Below, piece after piece: positions 34,850-43,842 of a DNA stretch of 64,000 nucleotides. The translations under genes and the position numbers were made by a program. The notes beneath the pieces were generated by a model. That model had not been told where the DNA came from, did not search any database, and saw nothing but the letters and a program-made list of their open reading frames with translations. How positions within the stretch are numbered: position 1 is the first letter of the stretch; the number at the start of each line of letters is the position of its first letter. Location: contig NZ_PGVG01000025.1 in NCBI RefSeq assembly GCF_002795245.1, positions 40,776-104,775 of the forward strand. Direction: 5' to 3'. The stretch comes from Bradyrhizobium forestalis (GTDB taxonomy: Bacteria > Pseudomonadota > Alphaproteobacteria > Rhizobiales > Xanthobacteraceae).

Positions 34850-35155
34850 ATGGTCCAAGACGTCAGAGATTTGCCGGCCGGCCGCAGCGACGGCCTGCAC
34901 CGCTTTCTCGGCGGCTCTCCGCTGGCGGTCGCGTTCCGGCTGGTCCTGCTCTCGATCCTGGTCGGCGTCGTGCTCGCCGCGATCGGCTTCGATCCCTGGA
35001 ACATCATCCACAGCATTCGCCTCTTGTTCCAGCGTCTGTGGGATCTCGGCTTCGACGCCGTGAACTGGCTGTGGCGCTACTTCCTGCTCGGCGCGGTCAT
35101 CGTGATTCCGATCTGGCTGCTCTCGCGTGTCTTCGGCGCGCCGCGCGGCCGGTGA
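34850..35155 (+). CDS. Small two-helix membrane protein (DUF6460-like)
   Basis: A 101-residue inner-membrane protein with two strongly hydrophobic segments, FRLVLLSILVGVVLAAIGF (about 32-50) and WRYFLLGAVIVIPIWLLSRVF (about 77-97), joined by an amphipathic stretch FDPWNIIHSIRLLFQRLWDL. It resembles integrase-like DUF6460 proteins, but the function is unknown. The ATG at 34850 has a good ribosome site (GAGGAG). Confidence 0.68.
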   Translation: MVQDVRDLPAGRSDGLHRFLGGSPLAVAFRLVLLSILVGVVLAAIGFDPWNIIHSIRLLFQRLWDLGFDAVNWLWRYFLLGAVIVIPIWLLSRVFGAPRGR

Positions 35156-35182
35156 GGATTTGATTGAGGGAGTGCGCAGCCG

Positions 35183-35917
35183 ATGCAACTGCGTTTCGCT
35201 GGCTGCGGTGACGCCTTCGGCTCCGGTGGCAGGCTCAACACCTGCTTCCACGTCTCGGGGCGTGAAGCCAACTTCCTGATCGATTGCGGCGCGTCGGCTC
35301 TGCCGGCGCTGAAGCGGCTCGCGATCGACCGCAACGAGATCGACCTGATCCTGATCACGCATTTCCACGGCGATCATTTTGCCGGGCTGCCGTTTGTCTT
35401 GCTCGACGCGCAATTCTCACGACGGACGCGGCCGCTGACGATCGCGGGTCCACAGGGCATCGAGAGGCGGCTGCGAGAGGTGATGGAGGCTCTGTTCGAG
35501 CACTCCTCGAAGACCAAACAGCGCTTCGAGCTGAACGTGGTCGACCTCGTACCCGAGCAAAGCCAAAGCTTCGGCGCGGTAACGGTGACACCCTACCCGG
35601 TCGTGCACGGCGAATCCGGCGGGCCTTTCCTGGCCTATCGGGTCGAGGCCGAGGGCCGCACGCTCGCCTACAGCGCCGACACCGAATGGACGGAGACGCT
35701 CATTCCGCTGGCGCATGGCGCGGACCTTTTCATCGCGGAAGCTTATATGTACGAGAAGGTGGTCAAGAACCATCTCAGCCTGAAGACCTTGGAACAGCAT
35801 TTGCCCGCGATCGGCGCCAAGCGGCTTATCCTCACTCATATGAGCGACGACGTGCTGTCGCGCCTGGACGCCATCGAGCATCTCGCTGCAGAGGACGGCA
35901 TGGTGCTCGTGTTCTGA
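35183..35917 (+). CDS. MBL-fold metallo-hydrolase, RNase Z-like
   Basis: A 244-residue metal-dependent hydrolase. THFHGDHFAGLPF is the zinc motif; VVHGESGGP, AYSADTEWTE and LILTHMSDDV supply further ligands. The layout resembles the RNase Z/arylsulfatase-like group, and no flexible exosite arm is obvious. The substrate could be tRNA, a cyclic nucleotide or a small ester; I cannot decide. The next gene, a MATE transporter, starts 1 nt after its stop, suggesting co-transcription. Confidence 0.78.
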   Translation: MQLRFAGCGDAFGSGGRLNTCFHVSGREANFLIDCGASALPALKRLAIDRNEIDLILITHFHGDHFAGLPFVLLDAQFSRRTRPLTIAGPQGIERRLREVMEALFEHSSKTKQRFELNVVDLVPEQSQSFGAVTVTPYPVVHGESGGPFLAYRVEAEGRTLAYSADTEWTETLIPLAHGADLFIAEAYMYEKVVKNHLSLKTLEQHLPAIGAKRLILTHMSDDVLSRLDAIEHLAAEDGMVLVF

Positions 35918-35918
35918 G

Positions 35919-37244
35919 ATGCACGCACCGGTTCATCCCAGGATCGGCTCCCGCCAGGTGTTCGCCATCGCGGGACCGGCGATGGTCGCGAACCTGACCA
36001 CGCCGCTGATCGGCGTGGTCTCGACCACCGCGATCGGACGGCTCGACGATGCCGCGCTGCTCGGCGGCGTCGCGATGGCCTCCGTCATCTTCGACTGCCT
36101 GTTCTGGCTGTTCGGCTTCCTGCGCATGAGCACGCTCGCGTTCACCGCACAGGCGCTGGGCGCCGGCGAGACGCGCGAGCAGACCGCGATCCTGGTGCGC
36201 GGCTTCATCATTGCCGGCCTGATCGGCACCGCGCTCATCACGTTGCAACTGCCGCTGACGTCGGTGCTGTTCGACCTGATGGGCGGCAGCGAAGGCGTGA
36301 CCCGCGCCGCGAAGACTTACTTCATGATCCGAATCTGGTCGTCGCCATTCGCCTTCGCCAACTACGTCGTGCTCGGCTGGCTGGTCGGGCAGGCCCGCGC
36401 CAATCCGGCGCTCGCGCTCCAGGTCGCCATCAACCTCATCAACATGGTCGCGACGATCCTGCTGGTGCTGGTCTACGATACCGGCATCGCCGGCGCGGCC
36501 ATCGCCGCGCTGCTGTCGGAGGTGACAGGCTTCGTGCTGGGCGTGATCGTCTGCCGCCGCTATGCTGCCGGCGGCTTCAAAGTGCCCCGCGCGACGCTGT
36601 TCGATCGGGCCAAGCTGATGCGGCTCTTGGCGGTGAATACCGACATCCTGATCCGCACCGCGGCGCTGATCGCCGTGTTCCTGTTCTTCACCGCAAAGGG
36701 CGCGCGCGCCGGCGACGTCACGCTGGCGGCGAACTCCGTCCTCAACAATTTCCTCCTGGTCAGCGCCTTTTTCCTCGACGGCCTCGCCAACGCAGCCCAG
36801 CAGCTCTGTGGCCGCACCCTCGGCGCGCGCGATGCCAAGGGATTTGCGGATTCGACCAGACTGGTGCTGCTCTGGGGCCTCGGCTTCGCGCTGGTCGTCG
36901 CCGTGCTGTTCGCGCTGTTCGGCCCCAACCTGATCAATGTCATGACGGCCAGTGAGGACGTCCGCGGCGCCGCGCGCGACTTCCTGCCGTTCATCGTGCT
37001 TGCGCCGATCCCCGGTGTGTTCGCCTTCGGCTTCGACGGCATCTATGTCGGCGCGACCTGGGCGCGCGAGATGCGCAACCTGATGCTGGCCTCGCTGGCA
37101 ATCTTTTTCGGCATTTGGTTCGGACTGCAATCGTTCGGCAATGCCGGACTGTGGTGCGCGCTGATCGCGTTCTATGTCGCGCGGGGTGGCCTGCAGGGCG
37201 CGCGCTATCCGGCGCTGTATCGGATGACGTTCGCTAAACCATAA
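35919..37244 (+). CDS. MATE-family efflux transporter, DinF-like
   Basis: A 441-residue membrane protein with twelve helices. It starts RQVFAIAGPAMVANLTTPLIGVV with the Asn/Pro-containing first helix of DinF-type MATE proteins. It is not closely similar to the other MATE in this window (13199-14641) at the level of obvious motifs. Substrate unknown; H+-coupled export is typical of this subgroup. It is apparently co-transcribed with the MBL gene. Confidence 0.85.
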   Translation: MHAPVHPRIGSRQVFAIAGPAMVANLTTPLIGVVSTTAIGRLDDAALLGGVAMASVIFDCLFWLFGFLRMSTLAFTAQALGAGETREQTAILVRGFIIAGLIGTALITLQLPLTSVLFDLMGGSEGVTRAAKTYFMIRIWSSPFAFANYVVLGWLVGQARANPALALQVAINLINMVATILLVLVYDTGIAGAAIAALLSEVTGFVLGVIVCRRYAAGGFKVPRATLFDRAKLMRLLAVNTDILIRTAALIAVFLFFTAKGARAGDVTLAANSVLNNFLLVSAFFLDGLANAAQQLCGRTLGARDAKGFADSTRLVLLWGLGFALVVAVLFALFGPNLINVMTASEDVRGAARDFLPFIVLAPIPGVFAFGFDGIYVGATWAREMRNLMLASLAIFFGIWFGLQSFGNAGLWCALIAFYVARGGLQGARYPALYRMTFAKP

Positions 37245-37246
37245 CT

Positions 37247-37374
37247 CTCGTGTCCCGGACGCGCTGCAGCGAGAAACGCTGCTGCGCAGAGCCGGGACCC
37301 AGAGCGCCGCCGCATGGGCCCCGGCTCTGCAGCGCATCGCTGAAGAAGCGCTGCGCTGCGTCCGGGGCACGAGA
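37247..37374. repeat. Intergenic palindromic repeat, CCCGGAC family
   Basis: CTCGTGTCCCGGACGCGCTG at the left, inner GAGCCGGGACCC and GGGCCCCGGCTC, and GCGTCCGGGGCACGAG at the right. It fills the gap between the convergent MATE and pyrD genes and could serve as a two-way terminator. Confidence 0.85.
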
Positions 37375-37379
37375 CCACC

Positions 37380-38477
37380 CTACATCCCGGGCCAGTCTTC
37401 CGCCGTGAGGGTCGCAGCATCGGCGCCGACGATATCGGACAGCGAATCCCGTCCCGTTCGCAACAGCGTCGAGGTCAGGTCGCGCTTGATCTCGTCGACG
37501 AGGCCGAGACCCTTGTAGACCAGCGACGAATAGAGCTGGATCAGGCTGGCGCCGGCGCGGATCTTCGTCAGCGCGGCGCCGCCCGAGTCCACGCCGCCGA
37601 CGCCGATCAGCGGGAACGCACCCTCGACGCGCACATAGGTTTCGGCAACCATGCGCGTCGACAGACGGAATAGCGGCCGGCCGGACAGGCCGCCTTGCTC
37701 CTTCGCCCGCATCTGATCACGCAATGTGCTCGGCCGCGCGATCGTGGTGTTCGACACGATCATGCCGTCGACCCGGCGCGCGCGCGCGACCTGCACGATG
37801 TCGTCGAGCTGGGCGAGGCTCAAATCCGGCGCGATCTTGAGCAGCACCGGCGTGTCGCCGGCCTTCTGACGCACCCGCTCGCGGGCGTCGATCACGTGTG
37901 CGAGGAGATCGTCGAGCAGCGCGCCTTCCTGCAAATTGCGCAGGCCCGGCGTGTTCGGCGAGGAGACGTTGACGGTGAAATAGCTCGCCACCGGCGCAAA
38001 GGTCTCGATCAGCTTGACGTAGTCGGCGACGCGGTCCGGCGAATCCTTGTTGGCGCCGACATTGACGCCGACGATGCCGCCGTGCTGCGCGCGGGCGGCG
38101 AGCCGGCGCAGAGCTGCCTCCGCGCCGTCATTGTTGAAACCCATGCGGTTGATGATCGCCTCGTCGCGCTCGAGCCGGAACAGCCGCGGCCGCGGATTGC
38201 CTTCTTGCGGCTTCGGCGTCACCGAGCCGATCTCGACGAAGCCGAAGCCGAGCCGCAGCAGCGCGTCCGGGACCTCGGCGCTCTTGTCGAAGCCCGCGGC
38301 CATGCCGATCGGATTGGGAAAGTTCAGCCCGAAGGCGCGCACCGCGAGCTTGGGGTCATCGGCGCGCGGCTTGACCGGTGGCAGGAAGCGCAGGCCCTGG
38401 ATCGCGAGGCGATGCGCGTCTTCGGGATCGAGCCAGCGCAGCACCGGCAGCGAAAAGGCGTCGAACGCGCGGATCAC
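37380..38477 (-). CDS. pyrD: Dihydroorotate dehydrogenase (quinone)
   Basis: Class 2 enzyme that oxidises dihydroorotate to orotate and passes electrons to quinone at the inner membrane. The 365-residue protein has the N-terminal membrane-contact helices (DAFSLPVLRWLDPEDAHRL), NPIGMAAGFDKSAE, FTVNVSSPNTPG with the catalytic Ser, and IGVGGVDSG for FMN phosphate. The GTG start overlaps the upstream DUF952 stop by four bases. PyrE, for the next pathway step, is 20 kb away in this window. Confidence 0.94.
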   Translation of the reverse strand: MIRAFDAFSLPVLRWLDPEDAHRLAIQGLRFLPPVKPRADDPKLAVRAFGLNFPNPIGMAAGFDKSAEVPDALLRLGFGFVEIGSVTPKPQEGNPRPRLFRLERDEAIINRMGFNNDGAEAALRRLAARAQHGGIVGVNVGANKDSPDRVADYVKLIETFAPVASYFTVNVSSPNTPGLRNLQEGALLDDLLAHVIDARERVRQKAGDTPVLLKIAPDLSLAQLDDIVQVARARRVDGMIVSNTTIARPSTLRDQMRAKEQGGLSGRPLFRLSTRMVAETYVRVEGAFPLIGVGGVDSGGAALTKIRAGASLIQLYSSLVYKGLGLVDEIKRDLTSTLLRTGRDSLSDIVGADAATLTAEDWPGM

Positions 38478-38818
38478 GGGGCGAGCTCCGGAACATCGTG
38501 ACCTCCGTCGGAGCGCATGTTGAGGTTCATCACCGCGATCACTGCGCCGAGATCGAGCTCGCCATAGAGATGCGGGAAGAGCTCGTCATTGCGCGAGCGT
38601 TCCCAGCGCAATTCGCTACCCAGCGTATCGCCGTCGACCTCGACCAGGAACAGCGCACGCTGCCCGAAATAGTGCTTGCGCAGGGTTTCGGGAACCTGGG
38701 CGGCGGTCGAGAAATGGATGAACCCGTCGCGCGCGTCGTCCGCGCTGCCGCGGTAGACACCCTGCCGTTCCGCCTCGCGCCAGGCCGAGGCCGGACAGAT
38801 TTTGTAGATCTTGACCAC
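38474..38818 (-). CDS. DUF952 protein
   Basis: A 114-residue protein of the DUF952 family, which resembles small ADP-ribosyltransferase-like folds. It opens IYKICPASAWREAERQGVYRGS and continues DDARDGFIHFSTAAQVPETL, then FPHLYGELDLGAV. The function is not established. The overlap with pyrD (GTGA) makes one transcript likely; this arrangement is common in Rhizobiales. Confidence 0.85.
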   Translation of the reverse strand: MVKIYKICPASAWREAERQGVYRGSADDARDGFIHFSTAAQVPETLRKHYFGQRALFLVEVDGDTLGSELRWERSRNDELFPHLYGELDLGAVIAVMNLNMRSDGGHDVPELAP

Positions 38819-38928
38819 CGCTTACGCAGCCTTGTTTGTTCTTTGAGTCTTTTGGGTTTTTTCGTCTCTCGCGGGTCTTCAAAACCCGGGCGCGACCGTA
38901 AAGGCCGTCCCTTCCGAACTCAAGACCT

Positions 38929-39032
38929 AGAGCCTTTTCCGGTCCGATGAAATCGGAACGGGGCTCCAGATTGCTGTTTTGACGTGTTTTCTTGACGCGA
39001 ACCGATGCCCCGCCTCGCTTGAAAACGCTTTC
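38929..39032. repeat. Intergenic repeat with TTTTCTTGACGCGAACCG core
   Basis: AGAGCCTTTTCCGGTCCGAT, then GAAATCGGAACGGGGCTC forming a hairpin with the left arm, then TTTTGACGTGTTTTCTTGAC and GCGAACCGATGCCCC, ending GAAAACGCTTT. I recognise this as a very common rhizobial intergenic element. It occupies much of the divergent gap between DUF952 and the S24 gene. Confidence 0.65.
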
Positions 39033-39112
39033 CTCGTCGCCTCTTGCGCAAAAAACGGAAAACCGGTTGATTTGAGGACAGTTTTCCTGAGTTGCGACGG
39101 GCTGGACCTTCC

Positions 39113-39769
39113 ATGGTCAAACAGGCCAAAGCGCAGAGGATGCTGACTCACGACCAGATCTGGGCCGCGCTGGATCGGCTGGCGGCGCGCGCCGGATTGT
39201 CGCCGTCCGGCCTTGCCAAGCGTGCCGGGCTCGACCCCACCACTTTCAACAGGTCCAAGCGCGTTACCGCCGACGGCCGCGAGCGCTGGCCCTCGACCGA
39301 ATCGATCGCAAAGGCGCTGGCCGCGGCCGACGCCTCGATCGACAGCTTTGCGAAGTTGATTGACGACGACGGCGTGCGCGACGGCCGTTCGGTGCCGCTG
39401 CTCGGCTTCGCGCAGGCGGGGACGAGCGGCGCTTTCGACGAGGCCGGCCTTCCATCCGGCAGGGGCTGGACCGAGATCGCGCTTCCCACCACCGAGGACC
39501 GCCACACGTTTGCGCTGGAGATTTCCGGCGATGCGCTTGCGCCTGTGTATCGCGACGGCGACATCGTCCTCGTCTCACCCGGCGCGCCGATCCGCAAAGG
39601 CGATCGCGTCGTGGTGAGGAGCAAGGCGGGCGAGATGACGGTCGCGACGCTGAAGCGCCGCACCGCAAGGGCGCTGGAGCTCGAGCCGCTCGATGGGACA
39701 CAGGCCGAATGCGCCATGGCCGCGGGCGATGTGGCGTGGATTGCGCGGATCCTGTGGGCAAGCCAGTGA
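39113..39769 (+). CDS. S24-fold (LexA-like) regulator lacking the catalytic dyad
   Basis: A 218-residue protein with a helix-turn-helix-like N-terminus (about 15-75: LSPSGLAKRAGLDPTTFNRSKR) and a C-terminal LexA/UmuD-type domain. In that domain the usual G(D/M)SM motif reads GDALAP, so the nucleophilic Ser is Ala. The EVTVKRL motif reads EMTVATL, so the general-base Lys also appears to be Ala. Self-cleavage is therefore unlikely, and it would have to be controlled by other means. The ATG at 39140 (MLTHDQIW) is an alternative start. Confidence 0.78.
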   Translation: MVKQAKAQRMLTHDQIWAALDRLAARAGLSPSGLAKRAGLDPTTFNRSKRVTADGRERWPSTESIAKALAAADASIDSFAKLIDDDGVRDGRSVPLLGFAQAGTSGAFDEAGLPSGRGWTEIALPTTEDRHTFALEISGDALAPVYRDGDIVLVSPGAPIRKGDRVVVRSKAGEMTVATLKRRTARALELEPLDGTQAECAMAAGDVAWIARILWASQ

Positions 39770-39891
39770 TTGTCGTGACCAGGCGCCCGACATCAGCCGG
39801 GCCGCGTTTTGTCCGCCGCGACCTTGCGACTCACCGCCCCTCTCGCATAGGTTGCGCACCTGTTGCCGACCAAATTCATCGCAGGGGGAAT

Positions 39892-40647
39892 ATGATGAAT
39901 CGCCGTCACGCATTGAAGGCCTTGGCAGGTCTCGCGCTTTGTCCGTTGTGCAAGCCGGGCTTCGCAGCCGAGGGCACGCATTGGAGCTATGAGGGCGCCG
40001 GCGGCCCAGCCAAATGGGGCGATCTCGACGCGGCCAACAAGGCCTGCACGGTCGGCCTGCAACAATCGCCGATCGACATCGAGGCGACGATCAAGTCGCA
40101 ATTGCCGGTCCTGAAGCTGAACTGGGGCAAGAGCGCCGACACCATCGTCAACAACGGGCACACGATCCAGCTCAACTTTGCCGAAGGCAGCACGCTTCTT
40201 CTCGGTAACGTCAAGTACAAGCTGCTTCAGGTGCACTTTCACCGGCCGAGCGAGCACATGATCGGCGGCAAGAATTTTCCGATGGAGGCGCATTTCGTCC
40301 ATCGCAACGAGGCCGGCGGGCTCGCCGTGGTCGGTGTGCTGATGACCGAGGGCAGGCCGAACGCGGCCTTCGGCAAGATCGTCAAGACCATGCCGGCGGC
40401 GGAAGGACCCGCGGTGAAGGCGGATGCGACCATCGATCCCCACGCCATGCTGCCACCGAAGCTCAGCTATTTCCGCTATCCCGGCTCGCTGACGACGCCG
40501 CCCTGCTCGGAGACCGTCGAATGGCTGCTGCTGACCGACCCGATCCAGGTCGCCAGTGCCGACGTCGCCGCGTTCGCAAAGCTCTATCCGATGAACGCGC
40601 GCCCGGTGCAGAAGGACAACCGGCGCTACGTGCTGCGGTCGATTTGA
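39892..40647 (+). CDS. Alpha-class carbonic anhydrase, exported
   Basis: A 251-residue enzyme interconverting CO2 and bicarbonate in the periplasm. The signal peptide starts MMNRRHALKALAGLALCPL, with a twin-arginine-like pair, and cleaves near GFA-AE. The fold is shown by QQSPIDIE, the zinc ligands in LQVHFHRPSEH and MEAHFVH, and the C-terminal SLTTPPCSETVEWLL with the Thr-Thr proton shuttle. A ribosome site GGGGGAA precedes the double ATG. Confidence 0.93.
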   Translation: MMNRRHALKALAGLALCPLCKPGFAAEGTHWSYEGAGGPAKWGDLDAANKACTVGLQQSPIDIEATIKSQLPVLKLNWGKSADTIVNNGHTIQLNFAEGSTLLLGNVKYKLLQVHFHRPSEHMIGGKNFPMEAHFVHRNEAGGLAVVGVLMTEGRPNAAFGKIVKTMPAAEGPAVKADATIDPHAMLPPKLSYFRYPGSLTTPPCSETVEWLLLTDPIQVASADVAAFAKLYPMNARPVQKDNRRYVLRSI

Positions 40648-40678
40648 GTCACTCTGCGACGTCGCTGTCTGGCTCGAT

Positions 40679-40800
40679 GTCATTCCCCGCGAAGGCGGGG
40701 AATCCAGTACGCCGCGACCTCTCTACTCTATAACGACTGCTCTGGAATACTGGATCGCCCGCCCCAGTGCGCAATTGCGCACAAGGCGGGCGATGACAGT
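40679..40800. repeat. GTCATTCCCCG-type intergenic repeat
   Basis: Left end ATGTCATTCCCCGCGAAGGC, paired CCAGTACGCCGCGACCTCTC and TGGAATACTGGATCGCCCG in the middle, right end GGCGGGCGATGACAGT, plus an internal GTGCGCAATTGCGCAC palindrome. It lies between the convergent carbonic anhydrase and lysS genes. Confidence 0.8.
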
Positions 40801-40809
40801 GAGAATGAT

Positions 40810-42453
40810 CTACGCACTCCGCGCCAGCGCGCCGTCGATCATGTTCACCGCGTTCTGCACGCCATACACCGCGACGAAGGAGCCGAAGCGCGGGCCCTTC
40901 TCCTGGCCGAGCAGGACCTGGTAGAGCATGTTGAACCAGTCCAGCGTCACGCCGGGGCGGCCGTCCTTGCCCTTCTTGACCTGGTCGAGGAACGGCTCGC
41001 GGCGGCCGATCTCGTAGACGACGTTCTGGATGTCTTCCGCCGATGCCTCCTGCGGAAGCTGCGACAGCGCATCGCGCAGATCCTGGAGCGCGGCGCGCTC
41101 GCTGTCCGTCGGCACGCGGAACTGCTTCGTCGGCGCGACGAAGTCGCGATAGTAGTTGATGGCATAGCCGACCATCGCGTCCAGCTTGGGATGCGTCTGC
41201 GGGCTCACGCCGGGACGATAGCGGCCAATGAAACCCCACAGCGTCTCGGCGTTCTCCGCGTTCGACGATGACACCAGCGTGAGCAGCAGCTGGAAGGTGA
41301 CGGGCATGTCGCCCGTCGGCGGCTTGCCGTTGTGGATGTGCCAGACCGGATTGCCAAGCTGCTGCTTGCCGTCCTGCTTCGGAAAGCCGTCGATGAATTG
41401 CTGGTAGTCGTCGACGTTGCGCGGGATGACGTCGAAATACAGCCGCTTGGCCGCCTTCGGCTCGCGGTACATGAACAGCGACAGCGATTCCGGCGAGGCG
41501 TAGCGCAGCCATTCGTCGATGGTGAGGCCGTTGCCCTTCGACTTCGAGATCTTCTGACCCTTCTCGTCGAGGAAGAGCTCGTAGTTGAAGCCTTCCGGCG
41601 GCGTGGCGCCGAGCGCCTTCGCGATCGCGCCGGAGAGCTTCACGGAATCGATCAGGTCCTTGCCGGCCATCTCGTAGTCGACGCCGAGCGCGACCCAGCG
41701 CATCGCCCAATCGGCCTTCCACTGACACTTGACGTTGCCGCCGGTGACTGATGTCTCGACTTCCTGGTTGGTATCGGGATCGACATAGGTCACCGTGCCC
41801 GCAGCGACATCGCGGCGGATCATCGGCACCTGCAGCACGACACCCGTGGTCTTGCTGATGGGGAGGAACGGCGAATAGGTGGCGCGGCGATCGGGGCCGA
41901 GCGTCGGCAGGATGATTTCCATCACCTTGTCGTAGGCGGCGAGCATCTTCAGCAGCGTCGCATCGAAGCGGCCGGACGTGTAGTAGTCGGTCGAGCTCGC
42001 GAACTCGTAGTCGAAGCCGAAATGATCGAGGAAGGCGCGCAGCCGCGCATTGTTGTGGTGGCCGAACGACGGGTGCTCGTTGGAGAACGGATCCGGCACC
42101 CGCGTCAGCGGCTTGCCGAGATGTGCAGCCAGCATCTCCTTGTTGGGGACGTTGTCCGGCACTTTCCGAAAACCGTCCATGTCGTCGGAGAAGGCGAGCA
42201 GGCGCGTCTTGATCTTGTCCTCGGTCAGCACGCGGAAGGCATGGCGCACCATCGAGGTGCGCGCGACCTCGCCGAACGTGCCGATATGCGGCAGGCCTGA
42301 CGGCCCGTAGCCGGTCTCGAACAGCACCTCGTCCTTCGGGCTTTTCTTCAGCCGCGCGACAATGGCCTTCGCCTGCTCGAACGGCCAGGCGTTGGATTGT
42401 TCGGCGAGCGCACGCAGGTCGCTCGGGTTCGCGGCAAGATCGATAACGGACAT
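40810..42453 (-). CDS. lysS: Lysyl-tRNA synthetase, class I
   Basis: Charges tRNA-Lys. This 547-residue enzyme is the class I type found in archaea, spirochaetes and many alphaproteobacteria, not the common class II form. HIGH motif: LPHIGTFGE near residue 50. KMSKS motif: KISKSKGNG near residue 290. The C-terminal helical bundle binds the anticodon. The ATG at 42453 begins MSVIDLAANPSD; longer open sequence upstream runs into a repeat and is not part of the protein. Confidence 0.94.
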   Translation of the reverse strand: MSVIDLAANPSDLRALAEQSNAWPFEQAKAIVARLKKSPKDEVLFETGYGPSGLPHIGTFGEVARTSMVRHAFRVLTEDKIKTRLLAFSDDMDGFRKVPDNVPNKEMLAAHLGKPLTRVPDPFSNEHPSFGHHNNARLRAFLDHFGFDYEFASSTDYYTSGRFDATLLKMLAAYDKVMEIILPTLGPDRRATYSPFLPISKTTGVVLQVPMIRRDVAAGTVTYVDPDTNQEVETSVTGGNVKCQWKADWAMRWVALGVDYEMAGKDLIDSVKLSGAIAKALGATPPEGFNYELFLDEKGQKISKSKGNGLTIDEWLRYASPESLSLFMYREPKAAKRLYFDVIPRNVDDYQQFIDGFPKQDGKQQLGNPVWHIHNGKPPTGDMPVTFQLLLTLVSSSNAENAETLWGFIGRYRPGVSPQTHPKLDAMVGYAINYYRDFVAPTKQFRVPTDSERAALQDLRDALSQLPQEASAEDIQNVVYEIGRREPFLDQVKKGKDGRPGVTLDWFNMLYQVLLGQEKGPRFGSFVAVYGVQNAVNMIDGALARSA

Positions 42454-42514
42454 CAGGGGCCTCCGGGCCGCGGAAAATAGCGATTTCCGGGCAGAATGCA
42501 AAAGAACGGTTGTT

Positions 42515-42648
42515 GTCATTCCGGGTCGATGCGCTAGCATCGAACCCGGAATCTCGAGATTCCAGGTCTGGTCCTTCGGTCCATCCCGGAATGACAATTC
42601 AACAATCTCGAGATTCCGGGTTCGCGCTTCGCGCGCCCCGGAATGACG
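42515..42648. repeat. GTCATTCCGGG-type intergenic repeat
   Basis: GTCATTCCGGGTCGATGCGC, CGAACCCGGAATCTCGAGAT, ATCCCGGAATGACAATTC and a second AATCTCGAGATTCCGGGTTC followed by GCGCGCCCCGGAATGAC. It is effectively two half-elements in tandem, related to 15851-15949. Confidence 0.8.
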
Positions 42649-42655
42649 ATCGACG

Positions 42656-43591
42656 CTAGAACGGGCTCACCGAGAAATAGCGCAGCCACAGATCGGTATA
42701 GCGGCCTTTTTCCCAGACGCGGAACATGGCCCAGTTCAGGGCCTGGCGCAGCACGTCGTTGCCCTTGCGCACGGCGATGCCGATGCCTTCACCGAAGAAG
42801 CGGCTCTCGACGAAGGGACCGCCGGAGAAGGCGCAGCAATCGCCGGAATCGGTGCCGTTGATCCAGAACGCCAGCGAGATGGCGTCGCCGAAGATGAAAT
42901 CGACCTCGCCCCTGCGTAACGCTGCGCGCATCGCATCGTCACTGGGATAGGCATGCAGCTCGGCGTCGGTGAACATCGCCTTGAGATACGCCTCATGCGC
43001 GGAGCCGGCGATGACGCCGACCTTCTTGCCCTCGAGATATTCGGGGCGGATTTCCGGCATCACCGCATCCTTGCGCGAGACGAAGCGCGCCGGCACCCGG
43101 TAATAGGGATCGGTGAAATCGACGCGGGCGCGAAGCTGCGCGCTCACCGCCATCGAGGCGATGATGGCATCGCCCCGGTTGGAGGTGAGCGCGTCGACCA
43201 GCGTCTCGAAGCGGCGCATCTGCACCGTGCAGGTCACCTTGATCTCCTCGCAAAGCGCGCGGGCGAGGTCGACGTTGAAGCCTGCCGGATTGCCGTCGGC
43301 GCCGGTGAAGTTGAACGGCGGATAGTCGGTCTCGGTCAGAAAGCGGATCACGGTCAGGCGCGACAGGTCCGGCCGCTCCGGCCGCCGGCGCGGGTCCCAG
43401 AACCCGGGCACGGCCTGCGGAGCGGCCTGAGGTACAGTTTGCGGCGTCGCCTGGGGCGCCGCGGGTGGCCGCTTGGCGGGGGCCTGCGCGTTTGCGCCGG
43501 ACAGGCCCGCGAGCAGGCAGACGGCAACAGCCAGCCCAAGCAGCAAGCCCCGGGCAGATTTAGACGATTTCGCCTGTTGCGATGGAGCCAT
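42656..43591 (-). CDS. Family-3 extracellular solute-binding protein
   Basis: A 311-residue exported protein with a signal peptide (LLLGLAVAVCLLAGLSG, cleavage near ANA-Q). A Pro/Gln/Ala-rich linker of about 30 residues separates it from an amino-acid-type binding domain: LTVIRFLTETDYPPFNFTGADG, RRFETLVDALTSNRGDAIIASM and YLEGKKVGVIAGSAHEAYL. It has no transporter genes nearby. A paired Cys in DSGDCCAFSGGP is unusual. The ligand, presumably a polar amino acid or related compound, is unknown. Confidence 0.82.
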   Translation of the reverse strand: MAPSQQAKSSKSARGLLLGLAVAVCLLAGLSGANAQAPAKRPPAAPQATPQTVPQAAPQAVPGFWDPRRRPERPDLSRLTVIRFLTETDYPPFNFTGADGNPAGFNVDLARALCEEIKVTCTVQMRRFETLVDALTSNRGDAIIASMAVSAQLRARVDFTDPYYRVPARFVSRKDAVMPEIRPEYLEGKKVGVIAGSAHEAYLKAMFTDAELHAYPSDDAMRAALRRGEVDFIFGDAISLAFWINGTDSGDCCAFSGGPFVESRFFGEGIGIAVRKGNDVLRQALNWAMFRVWEKGRYTDLWLRYFSVSPF

Positions 43592-43690
43592 TGGCCGGAA
43601 ATGAACGAATTTCGTTGAGATCGGAGGGCCTTATAGACCATCCCGGCGGGAACGCGAGTGCGGAATGTGGGGTGGTAAAGGCCTCTAAGC

Positions 43691-43814
43691 CGTCATGCCC
43701 GGGCTTGTCCCGGGCATCCACGAACGTTCTCACCTCGCCCAAGAACGTGGATGGCCGGGACATAGGCGAGCGGAAGCGACGCCGTCCTTAGGACGGCTAT
43801 GCCCGGCCATGACG
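43691..43814. repeat. GTCATGCCCGGGC-type intergenic repeat
   Basis: CGTCATGCCCGGGCTTGTCC, then CCCGGGCATCCACG and CGTGGATGGCCGGGACATAG as inner partners, an internal GCCGTCCTTAGGACGGC palindrome, and GCCCGGCCATGACG at the right. Confidence 0.8.
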
Positions 43815-43842
43815 ATGTGGAAGCACTGCCTAAGCCAGGCCC

